11,383 bases of DNA from JBFJWR01 sp041623535 (GCA_041623535.1 JBFJWR010000063.1:1-11383), one strand, 5' to 3'. Shown: positions 1-6,148, counted from the stretch's first letter. Notes: a model not told the origin generated them from the letters alone. Numbers and translations: made by a program.

Positions 1-561
1 CAGGCCGAAAAACTGGCCGTCGCCGAGAAAGCGAAACCGACACCCAAGGTCGACTTTGACCTGTCTGCTTTCGGCGCGTTGCCGATGGCGGTGGTTGAGG
101 TGACGGAAGAGGAAGTTCGGCGTCGCTCCGCCCGCGATGACATGGCCGTTGCATTGCAGATTGTGATGGAGGACGGCTCAGAGAAACTGGTTTCACTGCG
201 CGTTCGGAAAGCCAGCGCAGATCTGGGATCTTCCAGCGCGGCCGAGTTGTTGAATTATTCGCCCGAAGGGGCTCGCCTGTTGACGAACGCGCGATTGAAA
301 ATCGGAGATCCGGTTCGGGTTGCCGGTGTCTGTCCGGTTGATGATGTCCTGCTGTTTGATGATCCCTACACGGTGCGTAATCAAACCAGTGCCGAACGTT
401 TGCGCGGCCCGGTTGCGGCGCGCGCCAAAACCATGGGCGGAACTGTTTGCTCGTATGGCCTGGAAATTGACCCGGAAGCCACAAACCAACTGTACAAGGC
501 GGCGCTGGACAGTATCTACCTGGCTACGCGCGATGAGGGCAAGGGGGACGGGATTGACTGA
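1..561 (+). CDS. Unidentified protein, C-terminal part (5' end outside window)
   Basis: The reading frame is open from the first base to a TGA at 559-561, giving 186 visible residues; the true start lies upstream of the window. An internal TTG (79) and ATG (85) could act as starts, but the frame reads smoothly through them with a charged Ala/Lys/Glu stretch (EKLAVAEKAKPTPK) that looks like a linker, so I treat this as a truncated larger protein. The visible part is mixed alpha/beta in character and soluble, with no membrane segment. It contains a hydrophobic strand-like run (DDVLLFDD) and two cysteines, in VAGVCPVDD and GTVCSYG. I recognise no family and assign no function. It converges on the dehydrogenase gene, with 114 bp between the two stops. 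Confidence 0.75.
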   Translation, partial: QAEKLAVAEKAKPTPKVDFDLSAFGALPMAVVEVTEEEVRRRSARDDMAVALQIVMEDGSEKLVSLRVRKASADLGSSSAAELLNYSPEGARLLTNARLKIGDPVRVAGVCPVDDVLLFDDPYTVRNQTSAERLRGPVAARAKTMGGTVCSYGLEIDPEATNQLYKAALDSIYLATRDEGKGDGID

Positions 562-617
562 GCGGCTGTGGGTAATCGCCTGCGCTGACAGCCTTTAAAG
601 TATTGAGCGCGGCCGGC

Positions 618-667
618 AAGAAAAGCCTCCGGCGCGCCACTGGCGAAGCACGGCCAGCGCGCGCCGG
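618..667 (-). terminator. Probable rho-independent terminator of the alcohol dehydrogenase gene
   Basis: CCGGCGCGC (629-637) pairs perfectly with GCGCGCCGG (659-667). An inner CTGGC/GCCAG stem (640-644/653-657) extends the hairpin past a small internal loop. Read on the minus strand, the hairpin lies 9 bases after the dehydrogenase stop and is followed, after AGGC, by TTTTCTT (624-618). In the plus direction no T-run follows, so it is unlikely to end the first gene's transcript by the intrinsic route. The 4-base gap before the T-run makes the call less than certain. Confidence 0.6.
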
Positions 668-675
668 AACCGACT

Positions 676-1896
676 TCATCCCTGCATCAGCATTTTGCGC
701 ACCAGGTTTTCACAGGTGGGCTTGTCCATGTAGCGCGGGACCGCATAGGTGAAGCGCGCTTCCTGAAGGGCGGCATCGGCAATCGCCGGAATGTCGCCGG
801 CCTGCAGTGCTTCGAGTTGCTCCGGGATATTGAACTCCGTATTCATCTCGCGAATCTTGGCGATGAACTTGTCGGCTGCCACCTCGTCGCTGTCGCCGGC
901 CTCCCGTACGTCGGCGACATCTGCCAGTTCAGCAAGGCGACGGGTACACTCCGGCTTCGAATAATCGAGTACATGTGGCATGACGATGGCATTGGCGAGG
1001 CCGTGTGGCGTGTGATACAGCGCGCCGAAGTTGTGGGCGATCGCATGTACATAGCCGACGCCTGCCTGCGTGAAGGCGATCCCGGCATAAAAAGCTGCCA
1101 GCGACATGTTCTGGCGTGCTTCCACGTCGTTCGCCCCGTCTTTGACTGCCCGCGGAAGATACTTGATGATCAGTCGCGTCGCCGCGACCGCCATCTTGTC
1201 GGTGCTTTTGAAGTTGTTCCGCGAGATATAAGCCTCGACCGCGTGGGTGAGTGCATCCATGCCGGTCGCCGCGGTAATGTGCGGGGGCAGCCCCTTGGCG
1301 AGTTCACCGTCCAGTGCCGCCATCTGCGGCACCAGCTTGATATCCATGATGGGTAGTTTGCGTTTCCGTTCCGGGTCAGAAACCACTGCGGCGACGGTCA
1401 CCTCGGAACCCGTGCCGGCGGTGGTCGGCACCGCGTACAGGGGCAGTATGCCGCGGTAGACGCGAAACAGGCCGGTCATTTTGGAGATGGGCTTCTTGTT
1501 GGTAGCGCGCGCGGCAATCACTTTCGCGGCATCGATCGAGGAGCCGCCACCTACCGCGAGAATTGCTTCGCACTGGTTCTGTTCCAGCATTTTGAGGCCG
1601 TCTTCGATTTGCTGGATGGTGGGATCCGGCTTGATGCCATCGTAGATAACGATTTCCACACCATTCTTTTCAAGTTCTTCCTGAATGCCATTGAGCAGCC
1701 CGAGTTGTATCAGCATCGCGTCGGTAACGATCAGTATCTTCCTGGTGCCGGTCTGCCCGATTGTTGCGGCAAGCTGGCGTGATGAGCCCGGGCCGACGAA
1801 CATCAGGGGCGTGCGAAAGGGCAGTATCCAAGTGGCCAGTTTAAAAACCATCATGAATGCGCGGTAGCACGCGACCTGAATATTGAAGGGAATCAT
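676..1896 (-). CDS. Iron-containing (group III) alcohol dehydrogenase
   Basis: This 406-residue protein is a cytoplasmic NAD(P)-dependent oxidoreductase of the Fe-ADH family, interconverting primary alcohols and aldehydes. The cofactor loop GGGSSIDAAK is at residues 116-125. By alignment to FucO from memory, the metal ligands are D214 and H218 (MDALTHAVEAY), H284 and H298 (PHG), with H288 matching the catalytic-site His. D59 in IVTDA sits where FucO has the Asp that favours NAD over NADP. The protein carries about 20 more N-terminal residues than usual, including a hydrophobic amphipathic run at about 10-34, which might bring it to the membrane. The ATG start is supported by GAGGAG 8 bases upstream (1905-1910). 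It is transcribed alone, divergently from the Ala-rich gene. The substrate is not readable from sequence: medium- or long-chain alcohol, diol and lactaldehyde are all possible. Confidence 0.93.
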   Translation of the reverse strand: MIPFNIQVACYRAFMMVFKLATWILPFRTPLMFVGPGSSRQLAATIGQTGTRKILIVTDAMLIQLGLLNGIQEELEKNGVEIVIYDGIKPDPTIQQIEDGLKMLEQNQCEAILAVGGGSSIDAAKVIAARATNKKPISKMTGLFRVYRGILPLYAVPTTAGTGSEVTVAAVVSDPERKRKLPIMDIKLVPQMAALDGELAKGLPPHITAATGMDALTHAVEAYISRNNFKSTDKMAVAATRLIIKYLPRAVKDGANDVEARQNMSLAAFYAGIAFTQAGVGYVHAIAHNFGALYHTPHGLANAIVMPHVLDYSKPECTRRLAELADVADVREAGDSDEVAADKFIAKIREMNTEFNIPEQLEALQAGDIPAIADAALQEARFTYAVPRYMDKPTCENLVRKMLMQG

Positions 1897-1954
1897 CGGT
1901 TTTGCTCCTCAGTTGCAGTGTTCAGACTGTAGTCGAACGAAGAATAGAAGCAAC

Positions 1955-1983
1955 GTTATACCACCGTTCCAGATGTATGCCAT
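1955..1983 (-). promoter_or_regulatory. Candidate sigma-70 promoter of the alcohol dehydrogenase gene
   Basis: Reading the minus strand, ATGGCA (1983-1978, 4 of 6 to the -35 consensus) is followed after exactly 17 bases by TATAAC (1960-1955, 5 of 6 to the -10 consensus). Transcription would start near 1948 and leave a leader of about 50 nt. The -35 lies wholly inside a 14-bp palindrome, which suggests control by a repressor or activator. The call rests on consensus matching only. Confidence 0.45.
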
Positions 1984-1989
1984 GGCATA
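1976..1989. promoter_or_regulatory. 14-bp perfect palindrome, candidate operator
   Basis: TATGCCATGGCATA is a perfect 14-bp palindrome centred between 1982 and 1983. It covers the candidate -35 of the dehydrogenase promoter and lies about 110 bp upstream of the divergent Ala-rich gene. A dimeric helix-turn-helix regulator commonly binds such a site, but no regulator gene adjoins it in this window. Confidence 0.45.
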
Positions 1990-2057
1990 TCCAAGCTGAA
2001 CCTTTGCTGAATTCAGAAAATTGCATAAACCGAACCACAGCGGTACTCTGTTGGCTC

Positions 2058-2063
2058 TTTAAT
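2058..2063 (+). promoter_or_regulatory. Candidate -10 element of the Ala-rich exported protein gene
   Basis: TTTAAT matches the -10 consensus at 5 of 6 positions and would place the transcript start near 2070, about 27 nt before the ATG. No good -35 is found at 16-18 bp (best is ACCACA), so an activator may be needed or the real promoter may lie elsewhere. A weaker alternative is TTGCAT, 17 bp, TACTCT. Confidence 0.22.
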
Positions 2064-2085
2064 TCACCGTAACCACCATTGAGAG

Positions 2086-2095
2086 GGTGATCACC
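2086..2095. promoter_or_regulatory. 10-bp palindrome overlapping the ribosome binding site
   Basis: GGTGATCACC is a perfect 10-bp palindrome ending one base before the ATG at 2097. It overlaps the Shine-Dalgarno region GAGAGGG (2081-2087). A protein bound here would block both transcription start-up and ribosome loading. The mRNA itself cannot fold it without a loop, so any effect would be at DNA level or by RNA dimerisation. It may also be chance. Confidence 0.25.
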
Positions 2096-2096
2096 A

Positions 2097-2636
2097 ATGA
2101 AAAACATGACTTTGACAGTTCTTGCCGCAGCGATATTTTCCAGCGCGGCGATTGCAGATACCAGCGCCAGTGGTAACGCCAATGCCAGCGCCAGCGCCGA
2201 AACCGGTGTTGTGCAGCGCACCATGAACGCAGTCGGCGGAATCCTCGGCGGCGGTGCAGAGGCCAATGCTGATGCGAATGCCGAAGCAAATGCAGAAGCC
2301 AATGCGGACGGCAGTGCCAAAGCGGGTGTGAAGGCTGACGTGAAGGCCGACATGAAAGCCAATGCGGATGCAGATGCACGCGGCAAGTCAGAAGCTGCGG
2401 CCACCACGGCGGTGGATGCCAAGGCAGCTGGTCAGGCCAAGGCAGCATCGGCGCGTGATGCAGCCCAGGAAAAGGGTGCGCAGGCCAAAGCCAAGGGCCA
2501 GGCAACGACTACGGATGCCCAGGCCAAGGCACAAGCTGGTGCTGCCAAGGCAAAGGCAGCGGCTGATGCAGCCACGCGTACCAAGGCCGACATCGGTGTT
2601 GGCGTTTCTGCTGAAGGTGGACTTGGCCTGAAGTAA
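2097..2636 (+). CDS. Exported Ala-rich low-complexity protein (LEA-like), function unknown
   Basis: The 179-residue protein opens with a signal peptide (KNM, hydrophobic TLTVLAAAIF, A-I-A at 18-20; predicted cut before DTSASG). Sixty of 179 residues are Ala. The mature part has no Cys, Trp, Tyr, Phe, His or Pro and is built of short repeats: alternating Ala with Glu, Asn or Asp at 54-71, then Lys/Ala/Asp units at 75-94 and AKA/QAKA units at 108-161. A glycine-rich patch (46-53) and a C-terminal GVGVSAEGGLGLK flank the repeats. Charge shifts from acidic to basic along the chain. The composition resembles hydrophilins and LEA proteins, so a disordered or helical periplasmic protein is plausible, but I recognise no family. 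GAGAGGG lies upstream of the ATG and a strong terminator follows, so the gene stands alone. Confidence 0.82.
   Translation: MKNMTLTVLAAAIFSSAAIADTSASGNANASASAETGVVQRTMNAVGGILGGGAEANADANAEANAEANADGSAKAGVKADVKADMKANADADARGKSEAAATTAVDAKAAGQAKAASARDAAQEKGAQAKAKGQATTTDAQAKAQAGAAKAKAAADAATRTKADIGVGVSAEGGLGLK
2256..2579 (+). repeat. Imperfect short coding repeats inside the Ala-rich gene
   Basis: The DNA repeats loosely with the protein. GCCAATGC recurs within runs of alternating Ala and Asn/Asp/Glu codons in the first half. GCCAAGGCA recurs four times between about 2418 and 2560 in the second half. Such runs invite slippage and length change between strains. They also create long meaningless open frames on the opposite strand. 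Confidence 0.6.
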
Positions 2637-2650
2637 CTCGCCGGTCACGC

Positions 2651-2681
2651 AAAAAAGGCGGCTTTGATAGCCGCCTTTTTT
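2651..2681. terminator. Bidirectional rho-independent terminator
   Basis: A perfect 13-bp stem (2651-2663 with 2669-2681) encloses a 5-base loop TTGAT. The core is GGCGGCT/AGCCGCC, with six A's on the left and six T's on the right, so each strand gives a GC stem followed by a U-run. It lies 14 bases after the stop of the Ala-rich gene (+) and 49 bases past the stop of the diguanylate cyclase (-), and probably serves both. Confidence 0.93.
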
Positions 2682-2730
2682 GTGTCTGCCGATCGTGGTC
2701 GGCTGCATGCAGGCGCCTTCCTACTGCGTT

Positions 2731-3678
2731 CTATGCGCTTGGCCAGCCCAGTTCTGCCAGCCGTTCATAGCACTGCAACTGGTTTCGGCCGTGCTCCTTG
2801 GCGTAATACAGTGCCCGGTCTGCGCGGCTGACAATCTTGTGCTGCGGCAGCGCCGGATCGAGTTTGGCATAGCCCATGGAAATGGTGATCCGTCCAATGT
2901 CCTCGAATTCCGTATTGGCGACCGTTTCGCGGAACCGGTCGAGAATGGCATGGGCGTTTTCTCCCGAGGAGTCGTGCAGCAATACGACGAACTCCTCGCC
3001 ACCGAATCGGAACAGGTAGTCGTTGTCCCGGAAGGAGTCGATCATCAGTCCGGCCAGTTGAACCAGCGCGGCATCACCCCGCAGGTGACCGTGCGTATCA
3101 TTGATCTTCTTGAAGTAATCGATGTCGATGATGACCAGTTGTGCGGCTGACGTGCCACCGTCGTGCGCTTCCATTTCCACCGCGTGGCTGAAGCTTTCGC
3201 GGTTCAGCAGGCCGGTCAGGGGATCGTGGTTCATGCGGTACAGCAGCGTGTACACGTTGCTGTACATGGAAATCAGGGATTCCAGCAGCACGTTTCCGGA
3301 AGGCTGGTAAAAGCCGTCGGAAATCAGAGCGGCGAAGTAATCACGCCCCAGCCGGATCGGAAACAGGCAGACAAAGGTTTTTCCCTCGGCAATGTACTTC
3401 GCGTCGTCCTCGGCTGCACCGATCGAGTCAATCAGCGAGAGGTCATGTTTTTTAACTGATTGGTCAACCCGGTCTCCGCGTGCCAGTTCCAGGTTGGTGC
3501 CACACATCAGCCGCCAGTGTCCGTACTGTTCGGTGTGTATGTAGATGCGGAAGGCCAGCTTCGGCAGGGCAAAGGAGAGTGCATCCAGAAAGGCGCGATT
3601 GAGGGCGTCGAGATCGCGGTGCTGGGTCAGGCTGACCAGCAGCTTGTAACCGTAATGATCGGGAATGCTTTCAGCCAA
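2731..3678 (-). CDS. Diguanylate cyclase with N-terminal GAF-like sensor
   Basis: This 315-residue protein makes cyclic di-GMP from two GTP. The C-terminal GGDEF domain begins at HDPLTGLLNR (151-160). D187 in DIDYFKKIND is the expected metal-binding Asp, and the active-site loop GGEEF is at 226-230. An intact RxxD inhibitory site (RDND, 217-220) sits at the canonical spacing before it, so product feedback inhibition is expected. RADRALYYAKEHGRN (285-299) closes the domain. Residues 1-145 are soluble, without membrane segments, and look like a divergent GAF-type sensor; its ligand is unknown. The frame has no ATG near its start. TTG at 3678 is used here with only a weak GGGA upstream; the upstream in-frame limit is a stop at 3724-3726, with CTG at 3720 the only other near-cognate start. 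It lies 105 bp after rhlE on the same strand. Confidence 0.92.
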   Translation of the reverse strand: MAESIPDHYGYKLLVSLTQHRDLDALNRAFLDALSFALPKLAFRIYIHTEQYGHWRLMCGTNLELARGDRVDQSVKKHDLSLIDSIGAAEDDAKYIAEGKTFVCLFPIRLGRDYFAALISDGFYQPSGNVLLESLISMYSNVYTLLYRMNHDPLTGLLNRESFSHAVEMEAHDGGTSAAQLVIIDIDYFKKINDTHGHLRGDAALVQLAGLMIDSFRDNDYLFRFGGEEFVVLLHDSSGENAHAILDRFRETVANTEFEDIGRITISMGYAKLDPALPQHKIVSRADRALYYAKEHGRNQLQCYERLAELGWPSA

Positions 3679-3720
3679 CGTTCTGTAATCCCGGCAATGG
3701 GCGCCAAGTTTGCAGACCAG

Positions 3721-3760
3721 CGCTCATGAGTAGTTATTTATATTTCACCACTCATGAGCG
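3721..3760. promoter_or_regulatory. Paired CTCATGAG palindromes flanking an AT-rich core
   Basis: CGCTCATGAG (3721-3730) and CTCATGAGCG (3751-3760) form a perfect 10-bp inverted repeat around a 20-bp AT-rich spacer. Each arm also contains the 8-bp self-palindrome CTCATGAG, so the element reads as two identical operator boxes centred 28 bp apart. On the minus strand the spacer contains TATAAA (3742-3737), a -10-like element for the cyclase gene, so the boxes would sit just upstream of -10 and at the transcript start. The -35 match is poor. As RNA it could also form a hairpin, but no U-run follows, so it is not an intrinsic terminator for rhlE. Confidence 0.55.
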
Positions 3761-3783
3761 TAACATGGGTCTGTCAGGAGCGG

Positions 3784-5004
3784 CTAGCGCCGCCGGGCAC
3801 TACTGCCGCGACGGGGCGAGAAGCTGCGTACCGGCGGGCGGTAGTTGGGTTTGTCCATGGCCAGCTGGATGGTGTAGCCATCGACATCGACCCGTGGAAT
3901 GCTTTGCTTGAGCAGTCGCTCAATGGCCCGCAACTGGTTGGCTTCCGTCGGCGCCACCAGCGAAATGGCTTGGCCGCCGCGTCCGGCGCGACCGGTGCGG
4001 CCAATGCGGTGCACGTAATCTTCCGGCACATTGGGCAGTTCGAAGTTCACCACGTGCGGCAGTTCCTCGATATCGAGGCCGCGCGCCGCGATGTCGGTGG
4101 CCACCAGGATGCGAACCTTGCCCTGCTTGAAGTTGCTCAGTGCCTTGGTGCGGGCGCCCTGGGTCTTGTTGCCGTGGATGGCGTCCGAATCGAGACCATC
4201 CTGCTGCAGTTGCTTGGCCAGTCGGTCAGCTCCGTGCTTGGTGCGGGTGAACACCAGTACCTGTTGCCAGTTCTGGTTGCCCACCAGCCATGACAGCAGT
4301 TCGCGCTTGCGGGTGCCGGGTACCGCGTGAACGATGTGTTCCACGGTCTCGGCAGAAGTCTTGTGGGGTTCGATCTCGACCATGGCCGGATTGGTCAGAA
4401 GACCTTCTGCCAGGCGGCGGATTTCGCGCGAGAACGTCGCCGAGAACATCAGGTTCTGCCGCTTCTTGGGCATCAGCGCAATGATACGGTGGATGTCGCG
4501 AATGAAGCCCATGTCGAGCATGCGGTCTGCTTCGTCGAGTACCAGCGCTTCCACGGTGGAAAGGTCTATGGTGCGCTGCTCAACATGATCGAGCAGTCGC
4601 CCGGGTGTGGCAATCACGAGGTCCACACCGCGCCGTAATTTTTCCATCTGCGGATTGATGGAAACGCCACCGAACACTGCGACGCTGCGCAAAACGCTGT
4701 CGCCGCGATAGGTTTGTACGCTGTCGGCCACCTGCTGGGCCAGTTCACGGGTAGGTGTCAGGATCAGTACACGCGGCAGGCGCTTGTCCGGATTGCCAGC
4801 GGCCGGCGTGGTAATGAGTCTTTGCAGCAGGGGCAGCGTGAAAGCCGCAGTTTTCCCAGTGCCGGTCTGCGCAGCGGCGAGTACATCGCCGCCCTGCAGA
4901 ATGATCGGAATCACTTGCTGCTGGATGGGTGTCGGGGTGGTGTATCCGTTGCGTTCAACGGCAGTGCAGAATTCGGGCGCAAGGCCCAGCGATGCGAAAG
5001 GCAT
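3784..5004 (-). CDS. rhlE: DEAD-box ATP-dependent RNA helicase RhlE
   Basis: The 406-residue protein unwinds short RNA duplexes with ATP and acts in ribosome assembly and RNA turnover, especially in the cold. All helicase motifs are present: Q motif FASLGL...PTPIQ (3-28), Walker A AQTGTGKT (45-52), PTRELA (84-89), TPGR (133-136), DEAD (157-160), SAT (188-190), VFTRTKHGAD (251-260), ATDIAARGLD (302-311) and HRIGRTGRAG (332-341). Sequence such as FGGVSINPQM and DIEELPHVVN closely matches E. coli RhlE. The C-terminal tail is short and basic (PRRGSSARRR) compared with the long enterobacterial tail. ATG at 5004 is chosen because AGAGGA (5014-5019) lies 9 bases upstream; an in-frame GTG at 5031 would add nine residues but overlaps that site. 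A leader of about 140 nt precedes it. Confidence 0.95.
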   Translation of the reverse strand: MPFASLGLAPEFCTAVERNGYTTPTPIQQQVIPIILQGGDVLAAAQTGTGKTAAFTLPLLQRLITTPAAGNPDKRLPRVLILTPTRELAQQVADSVQTYRGDSVLRSVAVFGGVSINPQMEKLRRGVDLVIATPGRLLDHVEQRTIDLSTVEALVLDEADRMLDMGFIRDIHRIIALMPKKRQNLMFSATFSREIRRLAEGLLTNPAMVEIEPHKTSAETVEHIVHAVPGTRKRELLSWLVGNQNWQQVLVFTRTKHGADRLAKQLQQDGLDSDAIHGNKTQGARTKALSNFKQGKVRILVATDIAARGLDIEELPHVVNFELPNVPEDYVHRIGRTGRAGRGGQAISLVAPTEANQLRAIERLLKQSIPRVDVDGYTIQLAMDKPNYRPPVRSFSPRRGSSARRR

Positions 5005-5030
5005 GTTGTATATTCCTCTGGCCGCCCGCA

Positions 5031-5109
5031 CGAAGCTGCTGCTTCGCGTGGTCCACGTGCATGCCTGAAATAAAAGTAAGAATTTCCAGGAGGGAGCCGA
5101 TCGTCGGCT
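5031..5109 (-). promoter_or_regulatory. Palindrome-rich rhlE leader
   Basis: The untranslated leader of rhlE holds several short inverted repeats. CGAAGC/GCTTCG (5031-5036/5041-5046, 4-nt loop) ends 12 bases before the Shine-Dalgarno site. CGTGG-T-CCACG is at 5047-5057, GCATGC at 5059-5064, and AGCCGA-TCG-TCGGCT at 5095-5109 (6-bp stem, 3-nt loop). These could fold into a structured 5' region that controls translation, as expected for a cold-linked helicase. No known riboswitch class is recognised. Confidence 0.35.
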
Positions 5110-5150
5110 GCCAGTGGTGCCCGCAAGGACCAGAGTGCAAGGCGGGGCGG

Positions 5151-5159
5151 ACTATAACA
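5151..5159 (-). promoter_or_regulatory. Extended -10 promoter candidate for rhlE
   Basis: On the minus strand TGTTATAGT contains TG-n-TATAGT, an extended -10 with a 5 of 6 match to TATAAT. The region 16-18 bp upstream (GCGACT/CGACTT) is a poor -35, which extended -10 promoters tolerate. Transcription would start near 5144, 140 nt before the rhlE ATG. Confidence 0.45.
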
Positions 5160-5177
5160 GCTTTTTCTATGAAAGTC

Positions 5178-5192
5178 GCGTTTTCTAAACGC
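5178..5192 (-). terminator. Weak hairpin after the response regulator gene
   Basis: GCGTTT (5178-5183) pairs with AAACGC (5187-5192) around a 3-base loop, starting 4 bases after the regulator's stop codon. Only a poor T-run follows (GACTTTC), so termination would be inefficient. Partial read-through into rhlE is possible. Confidence 0.3.
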
Positions 5193-5196
5193 CGGC

Positions 5197-6009
5197 TCAG
5201 CGCAACCGGCCGCCGGCGCTTTGCTCCAGTGCCGCGACCAGTGATTCCGCATCCAGTTGATCTTTGGCCAGAAATCCGACCCGCCGCTGGCTGATCAGGC
5301 GGACGATGTGCTCCGGCAGACCGATCTTCAGTTTGCCGGTCAGCAGTAGCGATGGGCCGTCCTCACGCTGTTGCAGCCACTCGGCGATGAGTTCGTCACC
5401 GCTGCCATCCGGCAGGTGAAAGTCGACCACCAGTGCGTCGTAGTCGTGTTCTGCCAGCAGGGCGCGCCCGGTAGCGGCCGAGTCGGCGCAATCCACCTTG
5501 AATCGGTACCGGTCACTGCGCTTGAGGTCATCCAGGATGCGCTCGCGATCTTCAGGGCAGTCTTCAACCAGCAGCATGTGCAATCGGCGACGCCCGATGG
5601 TGGCCAGTTCACGCTGCAGGGATTCCGGGCTGAGATCCTTCTTCTGCAGAAAGGTCATGACGCCCTGTGCCACCCAGCGCAGTGCGTCCGATTCCAGGGT
5701 AAAGCGATCCTGGCCGCTTATAAGGATGATCGGTGGCGGGGCTGGCTGGTTGCGCAACTGGCGGACCAGGTCGATGCCGTTAGCCTCCCTGCCGCTGGCG
5801 CGCAGCACGCAGTCGACCACGAACAGGTCGTAACTGCCGAGTCCCATCATCCGGTCGGCAATCTCCAGGGATCCCGCCTGCTCCACGAAGTAGCTGTTTC
5901 CGGTGGCAGCCTCGATCTGCTTGAAGGTCTGCCGGATCAGCAGGTAGTCGTCTTCGTCATCGTCGACACACAGCACCTTGACGATGCGGTATTTGTCCGG
6001 CGATTTCAT
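5197..6009 (-). CDS. Tandem-receiver response regulator (REC-REC, no output domain)
   Basis: Two phosphoacceptor receiver domains fill the protein. Numbered from a GTG at 6021 (274 aa), REC1 spans about 14-135, with acidic cluster D20-D22, phosphoacceptor D70 (FVVD), S102 (LISG) and K127/K128. REC2 spans about 147-268, with E153-D154, D200 (LVVDFHLPDGSG), T228 (LLTGK) and K253 (FLAKD). Both sites look competent for phosphorylation. There is no DNA-binding, GGDEF, EAL, HD-GYP or kinase domain, so it probably works by protein contact or as a phosphate relay. I place the start at the ATG at 6009 (270 aa); the GTG at 6021 is equally possible, as neither has a strong Shine-Dalgarno. No histidine kinase adjoins it, so its partner must be encoded elsewhere. 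Confidence 0.88.
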   Translation of the reverse strand: MKSPDKYRIVKVLCVDDDEDDYLLIRQTFKQIEAATGNSYFVEQAGSLEIADRMMGLGSYDLFVVDCVLRASGREANGIDLVRQLRNQPAPPPIILISGQDRFTLESDALRWVAQGVMTFLQKKDLSPESLQRELATIGRRRLHMLLVEDCPEDRERILDDLKRSDRYRFKVDCADSAATGRALLAEHDYDALVVDFHLPDGSGDELIAEWLQQREDGPSLLLTGKLKIGLPEHIVRLISQRRVGFLAKDQLDAESLVAALEQSAGGRLR

Positions 6010-6071
6010 ATTGTCTTTCACAGGGTTTTCTGCCGTGCCAGCGTCTCGGGATCCGATGGGCGGGGCCGCGG

Positions 6072-6100
6072 TTTATGCGAGCCTGGGCATTACGCGTCAG
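6072..6100 (-). promoter_or_regulatory. Candidate promoter of the tandem-receiver regulator
   Basis: On the minus strand CTGACG (6100-6095, 4 of 6 to -35) is separated by exactly 17 bp from CATAAA (6077-6072, 4 of 6 to -10). The transcript would start near 6065, giving a leader of about 55 nt. There is no terminator-like hairpin after the preceding DUF3754 gene, so read-through may also supply this gene. Confidence 0.3.
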
Positions 6101-6148
6101 ATGGAAAGTAAAGAGTACCAGTTGCCCATCTATTTGCCAGTGAGCTGC

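Noticed and set aside
1922..2505. Two overlapping minus-strand frames opposite the Ala-rich gene
   Set aside because: Their Ala/Ser/Phe and Trp/His/Arg repeats are mirror images of the low-complexity codons on the plus strand, which has the signal peptide, ribosome site and terminator.
3721..3760. The CTCATGAG inverted repeat as an intrinsic terminator for rhlE or as an insertion-element end
   Set aside because: No T-run follows on the minus strand, the spacer is 20 bases, and there is no transposase or target duplication nearby.
4955..5064. A possible upstream frame from ATG 5064-5062 overlapping the rhlE start out of frame
   Set aside because: No adequate Shine-Dalgarno precedes it and the peptide has no regulatory codon run; the well-placed AGAGGA serves the rhlE ATG.
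5371..6111. A 246-codon plus-strand frame antisense to the tandem receiver
   Set aside because: Both receiver domains are clear on the other strand; the antisense translation shows no recognisable features.
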